This document shows, in pieces, positions 33,745 through 37,542 of a stretch of 37,542 bases of DNA (position 1 is its first letter; each line of letters opens with the position of its first letter). This stretch comes from Marinilabiliaceae bacterium (lineage in GTDB: Bacteria; Bacteroidota; Bacteroidia; Bacteroidales; Marinilabiliaceae): NCBI GenBank assembly GCA_009777175.1, contig WRMI01000028.1:1-37542 (forward strand). The letters are read 5' to 3'. The notes under the pieces are model-generated. The model saw nothing but the letters and a program-made list of their open reading frames with translations, ran no database searches and was not told the origin of the DNA. The position numbers were made by a program, and so were the translations under genes.

Positions 33745-34203
33745 TTATTTAATTTTCATATTATCAATATATTGCAATGTTTTTAATGCGTTTTCATTAG
33801 AAAAACAGATTTGATGAGTCGGGTATTTAAATTTTGCTAAAACCCAAAACTGTTCTCTTGTAAGTATGCCGTCAATGAAATCGGCTATATAATTGTAAAT
33901 TTGGTCGTTTGCCATTGCCCCAATAACAATATCAAAATTATGTTTTACTCCCGAACGACAGTCAACAATAAAATCGAGCCATTCTTCTGTCATTTTTTGG
34001 AAAACAAGTATTTTTAGATTTTCGTTAGGAGTATACTCGTAAGTGGAAACAACGGCGGAGTTGTAGCGACTTGCCCAACGAAGGGCTTGTTGTTCCAATT
34101 CAGTACAATAAAAACCCTCTCCAAAATCCTTTGGAAATTTGCTTTTTAAAATTATTGGCGTTTCAATTGCCACATAACCACCGTGATATACTTTCATAAA
34201 CAA
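33745..34203 (-). CDS. DUF3990 protein, ADP-ribosyltransferase-like
   Basis: A 152-residue protein. KVYHGGYVAIETPII (His7), DFGEGFYCTELEQQALRWA (Tyr32), then DIVIGAMANDQIYNYIADFI and GILTREQFWVLAKF, ending HQICFSNENALKTLQYI, match the DUF3990 pattern. The opening YHG plus a DFGxGFYxT strand-helix are reminiscent of the NAD-binding H and Y residues of the ADP-ribosyltransferase fold, to which I believe DUF3990 is related. If active it would modify a protein or nucleic acid with ADP-ribose, as in toxin-antitoxin or anti-phage modules. ATG 34203 or 34197 are both possible. It is first in a tight two-gene operon with a consensus promoter and a long inverted-repeat array upstream. Confidence 0.78.
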   Translation of the reverse strand: MFMKVYHGGYVAIETPIILKSKFPKDFGEGFYCTELEQQALRWASRYNSAVVSTYEYTPNENLKILVFQKMTEEWLDFIVDCRSGVKHNFDIVIGAMANDQIYNYIADFIDGILTREQFWVLAKFKYPTHQICFSNENALKTLQYIDNMKIK

Positions 34204-34266
34204 TTTTTTATTTTTTTAACCATTACTGACCGACAAAAAATACTACAAACCTATAAATGTTACGTG

Positions 34267-34296
34267 CAAAGATATTGCTTTTGAATTATATAACAA
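34267..34296 (-). promoter_or_regulatory. consensus promoter of the DUF3990 operon
   Basis: Minus strand: TTG (34296-34294), exactly 19 bases, TATCTTTG (34274-34267), 63 bases before the ATG at 34203. The AATAAGGT array begins only 7 bases beyond the TTG. Confidence 0.78.
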
Positions 34297-34303
34297 CCCT
34301 AAT

Positions 34304-34482
34304 ACCTTATTTATACCTTATTTTTCCTACTATACAACCTTAGTAGAGGACAAAATCCCACACATTCAACCTTATTCCATTATTAAATATTTAATACATT
34401 GTAAATAAGGTAATAAGGTCGAACTATTATGTTCATTTTTCTACTAAGGTTGTTTTGTTAAAAAATAAGGTATAAATAAGGT
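34304..34482. promoter_or_regulatory. 179-bp dyad with seven AATAAGGT boxes (operator array or small inverted-repeat element)
   Basis: The reverse form ACCTTATT occurs at 34304-34311, 34315-34322 and 34369-34376; the forward form AATAAGGT at 34404-34411, 34412-34419, 34464-34471 and 34475-34482. Outer arms 34304-34346 and 34441-34482 are imperfect inverted repeats over about 42 bases, both including AACCTTAGTAG / CTACTAAGGTT. A perfect 14-base palindrome lies at 34382-34395, near the centre. The outer boxes are 11 bp apart, one helical turn. It abuts the DUF3990 promoter, so it may bind a repressor; a MITE or a long hairpin RNA are alternatives. Confidence 0.75.
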
Positions 34483-34608
34483 TACTTTTTGAAAAGTATA
34501 AATCTTAAAACATTGAAATACAATGATATAAATATTGAATAAAAATTTTTAGTTAATAGTTTTTTTAATCCATATAATTAATTCAATTCTAAACTCTAAA
34601 CTCTAACC

Positions 34609-35454
34609 CTACATACCAAAAGAAACTCTAACTTTAATACCAAATGATATTAAATTTGCTTTTTCAACAAATTTAGTTGTTTCGCTTTCATCTGTGTAAG
34701 ATGTTAATATACTGTTTGTTGAAAAGTTTTCAGGGCTTTTGTTGTTGTAATTAATAAAAGCAGTATACTCATTTTTCTTTATATTGTTAAGACCGCAGTC
34801 AAAATATAAACCCGAATAGAGCATCAAATCTTTATTAATGAATATTTTCATTCCTGCTTCTAATGATAACATAAAAGCAATTCTGAGGTCAAAATCACCG
34901 TCAGAGTTTCTGCCTTGAAACGTACCGAATCCGGCAAATTCTTGTGTTTTAGCCCAGTTGTTATAAATGGGATAGTAGCCTTCATTAGTAATAGTTGCAT
35001 CTTCAGATTTATATTTGGCGCTGATAGGAATACCAACTTTAAATCCACCGAGGGCATAATAGTTATCTATTTGATATATAGCCATAATAGGGATATTAAG
35101 ATAAATAGCACTTTGTTTCTCTTTGTATTTTGAAAGAGTAGAGTGCATATTAAAAACATCACCTTCGTTGTCGGTAAAGTTAGCCGAAATCATCTTAACA
35201 TTGTCTACTTTGGCGTTTGCGTTGCAGAAATTAAGTCCAAGCCCTGTGTGTATACCCAGATTATAGTCTAAAAAGTAGGTATATTCTGCACCAAAAGTAG
35301 CGCCAATTCCGGCTGATTTATTACCGGATGGCAATTTATAAGTAATATTTGACAATCCCCCACCCACAAATGCTGAAATTTCGTGGGTTGCTTGCGAGAA
35401 GGCAAAGACGCTGCTAACAGCGACAAAGATGGTTAAAAAAAATGGTTTTTTCAT
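34609..35454 (-). CDS. outer-membrane beta-barrel (porin-family) protein
   Basis: A 281-residue protein with a signal peptide (MKKPFFLTIFVAVSSVFAFS, cleavage near SQA). The mature part opens EISAFVGGGLSNITYKL and continues with regular amphipathic strands (GIGATFGAEYTYFLDYNLGI, YALGGFKVGIPISAKYK, MLSLEAGMKIFINKDLMLYS). It ends VSFGIKVRVSFGM-like (ISFGIKVRVSFGM), a typical barrel C-terminal strand. Such 8-10-stranded barrels are abundant in Bacteroidota; function unknown. Its stop codon TAG begins a run of GTTTAGA heptamers (34588-34611). No promoter of the consensus type is visible in the repeat-filled upstream region. Confidence 0.82.
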   Translation of the reverse strand: MKKPFFLTIFVAVSSVFAFSQATHEISAFVGGGLSNITYKLPSGNKSAGIGATFGAEYTYFLDYNLGIHTGLGLNFCNANAKVDNVKMISANFTDNEGDVFNMHSTLSKYKEKQSAIYLNIPIMAIYQIDNYYALGGFKVGIPISAKYKSEDATITNEGYYPIYNNWAKTQEFAGFGTFQGRNSDGDFDLRIAFMLSLEAGMKIFINKDLMLYSGLYFDCGLNNIKKNEYTAFINYNNKSPENFSTNSILTSYTDESETTKFVEKANLISFGIKVRVSFGM

Positions 35455-35484
35455 ATTAATATATTTTATTTTATTTTATTTTAT

Positions 35485-35779
35485 TAGTTTTCAGTTATCA
35501 GTTATCAGTTATCAGTTTTCAGAATCTTACCACAAAGGAACACAAAGTCTCTTTCACAAAGGAACACAAAGTCTCTTTCACAAAGGAACACAAAGGTTTT
35601 CTCATTCACTCATTCACTCATTTATTACAAGGTGGACGACCGCAAGGGTACGCCCCTACACTCATTCCCTCATTCCCTCATTTACTCATTCCCTCATTTA
35701 TTACAAGGTGGACGACCGCAAGGGTACGCCCCTACACTCATTCACTCATTCACTCATTCACTCATTCACTCATTCACTA
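35485..35779. repeat. TTATCAG heptamers, CACAAAGGAA units and two REP-octamer units
   Basis: TTATCAG/TTTTCAG heptamers (35485-35521), three CACAAAGGAACACAAAG-type units (35531-35596), CTCATTCA octamers, and two copies of the REP core in reverse orientation ending at 35660 and 35736 (76 bases apart). Octamers then run into the TAG stop of the methyltransferase (35777-35779). No gene is seen. Confidence 0.92.
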
Positions 35780-37542
35780 TTTTAATAAAAATCCATAGTC
35801 ATAAACTTTAGGTTCTATCTTTTGTGCTAATATTTTTAGTTCTGTTCTTAAATTTTCCATCAGGTTGTTATACGTTTCGTTTTTACTTTTGTTATTCATT
35901 TTTCCTTTTTCGTTGCGTCCTTGAAAATATTCGCGGATGTCGTATAAGCTCGCATTAATATTAATATTTGGTTGAGTATGGTAATATTTCCACAGTTCGC
36001 GACCAGCATCGAAAACTTTTGTTGCTTCCGGCGAAAACTCTCGTTTTGTGCAATAATTATTATCCTCTTGTTCAAATAGTTCTGAATATGCGTTTGGAAT
36101 AACTATTCCACTTATAAAACTTATCATAAAATGACTTTCAAATCTCTCTTTTGCATTTACCTCGGTTTCAGAAAAAGGTATCCAATGGTTTACACCATAC
36201 TTTGATTGTATGTTGTTGTTAAACAAAGTATAAGCGAGGCAGTCATTATGAAATTCGATATCTTTTTTCCATTTGTTGTTTGGATAAAGAAATTGGTCGC
36301 GGTCGTTGAGCCATGTTGCGTGAATCACTTTGCGGACTGCAAAATAGATAGATGTATAAATTAAATTGCCAACATTTATAAGAAATTGACCTGCGGCTTT
36401 ATTATAAACCATATCAAGCGAAGTTATCTGAATAATACTTTGTTGTTGAAAATCATTACTCATAAATGGAAATTTCCCAATAATCGATTTATCTTCTTTT
36501 TTTGCTCTGAAAGGTTTTATCCAATCGTTTATGTATTGACTGTCATCGTAGGCATAAAAATTCTTTTTGCTTATTTTTTTTCCTTCTCTATTATAAACAT
36601 CGGCTACGATATGATTAAATTTTTCTTTACTTTTAGTATCCCAAATCATAAATCCGATGGGAAAACTCCCCGAAACATTGTCAAAACTATTTCCAGGACA
36701 AGTAAACATTTTTATTAATTTTGCAAGAAAAAAATTTCTATATTTTACAAAATGCTGACCTTGTAATATTTTAATTGTTGAAAAATGGGCAAGTATTGCG
36801 TCAGGAATTTCCATGTATATTCTTGTGAAAAATTGCGCAAAAACTTCTCTATTTGCTTGTCCCAAAATATCTGCATATTTAGCATTCATTTTTGATTGTT
36901 CAACTGCTCTTTTTGATTCTTCATAAAAACTGCGTTTAGGAGCCTCCGCGTACGGCGGATTAATATAAATTATCAGTTTTTTACGCAGTTTGGGGTCATT
37001 AATAACATCTTGCAAACTTTTGGGCAGTTGCGAAAAATCATCATTTAAAAAATCAAACTGAAAAACGTGGCTTTCTAATAAGTTTGCACCGTTTTTGATA
37101 CGGTTTTTCATTACTGCAACATCTTGTTTATCTAATGTAGATGCCCATATATTGTATTTATTGGTTAATCCTACAATAAGATTTCCTGTTCCCGCAGCAC
37201 AATCCCAGACATAAAACTCGTCTTGCCAGTCCACGCCAAAAACATCTGCAAGATACTTTTGAGACAACTCAACCCATTTTGTCGGTGTGTAAAAACTGCC
37301 TTTACGCTCCCTAACATCTTGAGGCACAATTAAATCGCGGCGGTCAGTAATATAACCCCAATATTCTTCTGCAGGTGGACGTTTATATATTGCCCAAAAT
37401 TGGTCGTGTGCTTTCTGATTATCATTAAATTCTGCAGTATTTATTGTAAAAAATCCTAATTGTTTCTTTTTGTCAAATTCGTAAAATTTAGATTTTAGTA
37501 ATACGTGCAAAGTTTCACTTATTGTTTTGTTTTCGCTTGAAA
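35777..37542 (-). CDS. large SAM-dependent DNA methyltransferase (type IIG/Eco57I-like), 5' end outside window
   Basis: The frame is open to the right edge: codons upstream of the TTG at 37510 read SSENKTISET without stop, so the start lies beyond the window and at least 588 residues are visible. RERKGSFYTPTKWVEL precedes the SAM-binding motif VWDCAAGTGNLIVGL. The catalytic motif IIYINPPYAEAPKR follows about 75 residues later, the gamma-class order of N6-adenine enzymes. 'GSFYTP' before motif I is typical of type I HsdM and type IIG enzymes. The long C-terminal part may be the target-recognition region. Whether a nuclease domain or a separate restriction gene exists upstream cannot be seen. 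The TAG stop is in an octamer array. Confidence 0.85.
   Translation of the reverse strand, partial: SSENKTISETLHVLLKSKFYEFDKKKQLGFFTINTAEFNDNQKAHDQFWAIYKRPPAEEYWGYITDRRDLIVPQDVRERKGSFYTPTKWVELSQKYLADVFGVDWQDEFYVWDCAAGTGNLIVGLTNKYNIWASTLDKQDVAVMKNRIKNGANLLESHVFQFDFLNDDFSQLPKSLQDVINDPKLRKKLIIYINPPYAEAPKRSFYEESKRAVEQSKMNAKYADILGQANREVFAQFFTRIYMEIPDAILAHFSTIKILQGQHFVKYRNFFLAKLIKMFTCPGNSFDNVSGSFPIGFMIWDTKSKEKFNHIVADVYNREGKKISKKNFYAYDDSQYINDWIKPFRAKKEDKSIIGKFPFMSNDFQQQSIIQITSLDMVYNKAAGQFLINVGNLIYTSIYFAVRKVIHATWLNDRDQFLYPNNKWKKDIEFHNDCLAYTLFNNNIQSKYGVNHWIPFSETEVNAKERFESHFMISFISGIVIPNAYSELFEQEDNNYCTKREFSPEATKVFDAGRELWKYYHTQPNININASLYDIREYFQGRNEKGKMNNKSKNETYNNLMENLRTELKILAQKIEPKVYDYGFLLK

Noticed and set aside
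37508..37510. TTG at 37510 as start of the large methyltransferase
   Set aside because: The frame remains open to the window edge and intact family members have more N-terminal sequence; the gene is simply cut by the window.

Overview
The window is AT-rich chromosomal DNA from a member of the Bacteroidota, probably an uncultured Bacteroidales-like lineage. The support is: several promoters of the Bacteroidota type (TTG, about 19 bp, TAnnTTTG); two large TonB-dependent receptors with carboxypeptidase-regulatory-like N-terminal domains; a type IX secretion (T9SS) C-terminal sorting domain and a decayed second one; GLUG-repeat and YARHG-domain surface proteins; and many lipoproteins and outer-membrane barrels with Bacteroidota-type signals. 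I see no tRNA, rRNA or phage structural genes.

Layout. (a) 1-5700: the 3' end of an RHS-type polymorphic toxin with an NlpC/P60-like C-terminal domain, followed by a lipoprotein that is a plausible immunity partner and by secreted, lipoprotein and barrel genes. (b) 5700-11275: a metal (probably copper) uptake or handling cluster: a small lipoprotein, a Cys/His-rich protein, a TonB-dependent receptor and an HMA-domain protein. It is split by a two-gene restriction-modification cassette with its own promoter. (c) 11276-16804: an AbiEi-like antitoxin remnant, a second TonB-dependent receptor, a secreted propeller-like protein between cassette-like direct repeats, an AAA ATPase with an internal deletion, and an unknown exported protein. 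(d) 17000-20463: a DUF2520 oxidoreductase-like protein, a lipoprotein and the bifunctional NAD(P)HX repair enzyme. (e) 20578-25740, minus strand: a T9SS-exported beta-helix protein and two paralogous GLUG lipoproteins. (f) 26200-29880: a PIN toxin-antitoxin pair, a T9SS sorting-domain remnant and an M3 oligopeptidase lipoprotein. (g) 30289-37542, minus strand: thymidine kinase, a PD-(D/E)XK transposase-family protein with a tandemly duplicated 3' end, a DUF3990 (ADP-ribosyltransferase-like) two-gene module with an elaborate upstream inverted-repeat array, an outer-membrane barrel, and a large DNA methyltransferase running off the window.

The most striking property is the intergenic DNA. From about 16.8 kb onward almost every gap is filled with short tandem arrays of 7-bp units (GTTAGTG, AACTGAA, TACCCTG, ACCGTGA, TAGTCGG), 8-bp units (GTGAATGA, AGTTTTAT), CTTTGCGTT-type and TTTGTGTTCC-type repeats, and a REP-like GTAGGGGCG hairpin. 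At eleven genes the stop codon lies in the first repeat unit or within a few bases of it, and in one T9SS protein the repeats are inside the coding sequence in frame. Together with RHS, RM, TA, DUF3990 and truncated defence-type genes, the window looks like a repeat-rich accessory region shaped by competition and defence functions. Functional statements come from motifs read by eye; no database search was run.
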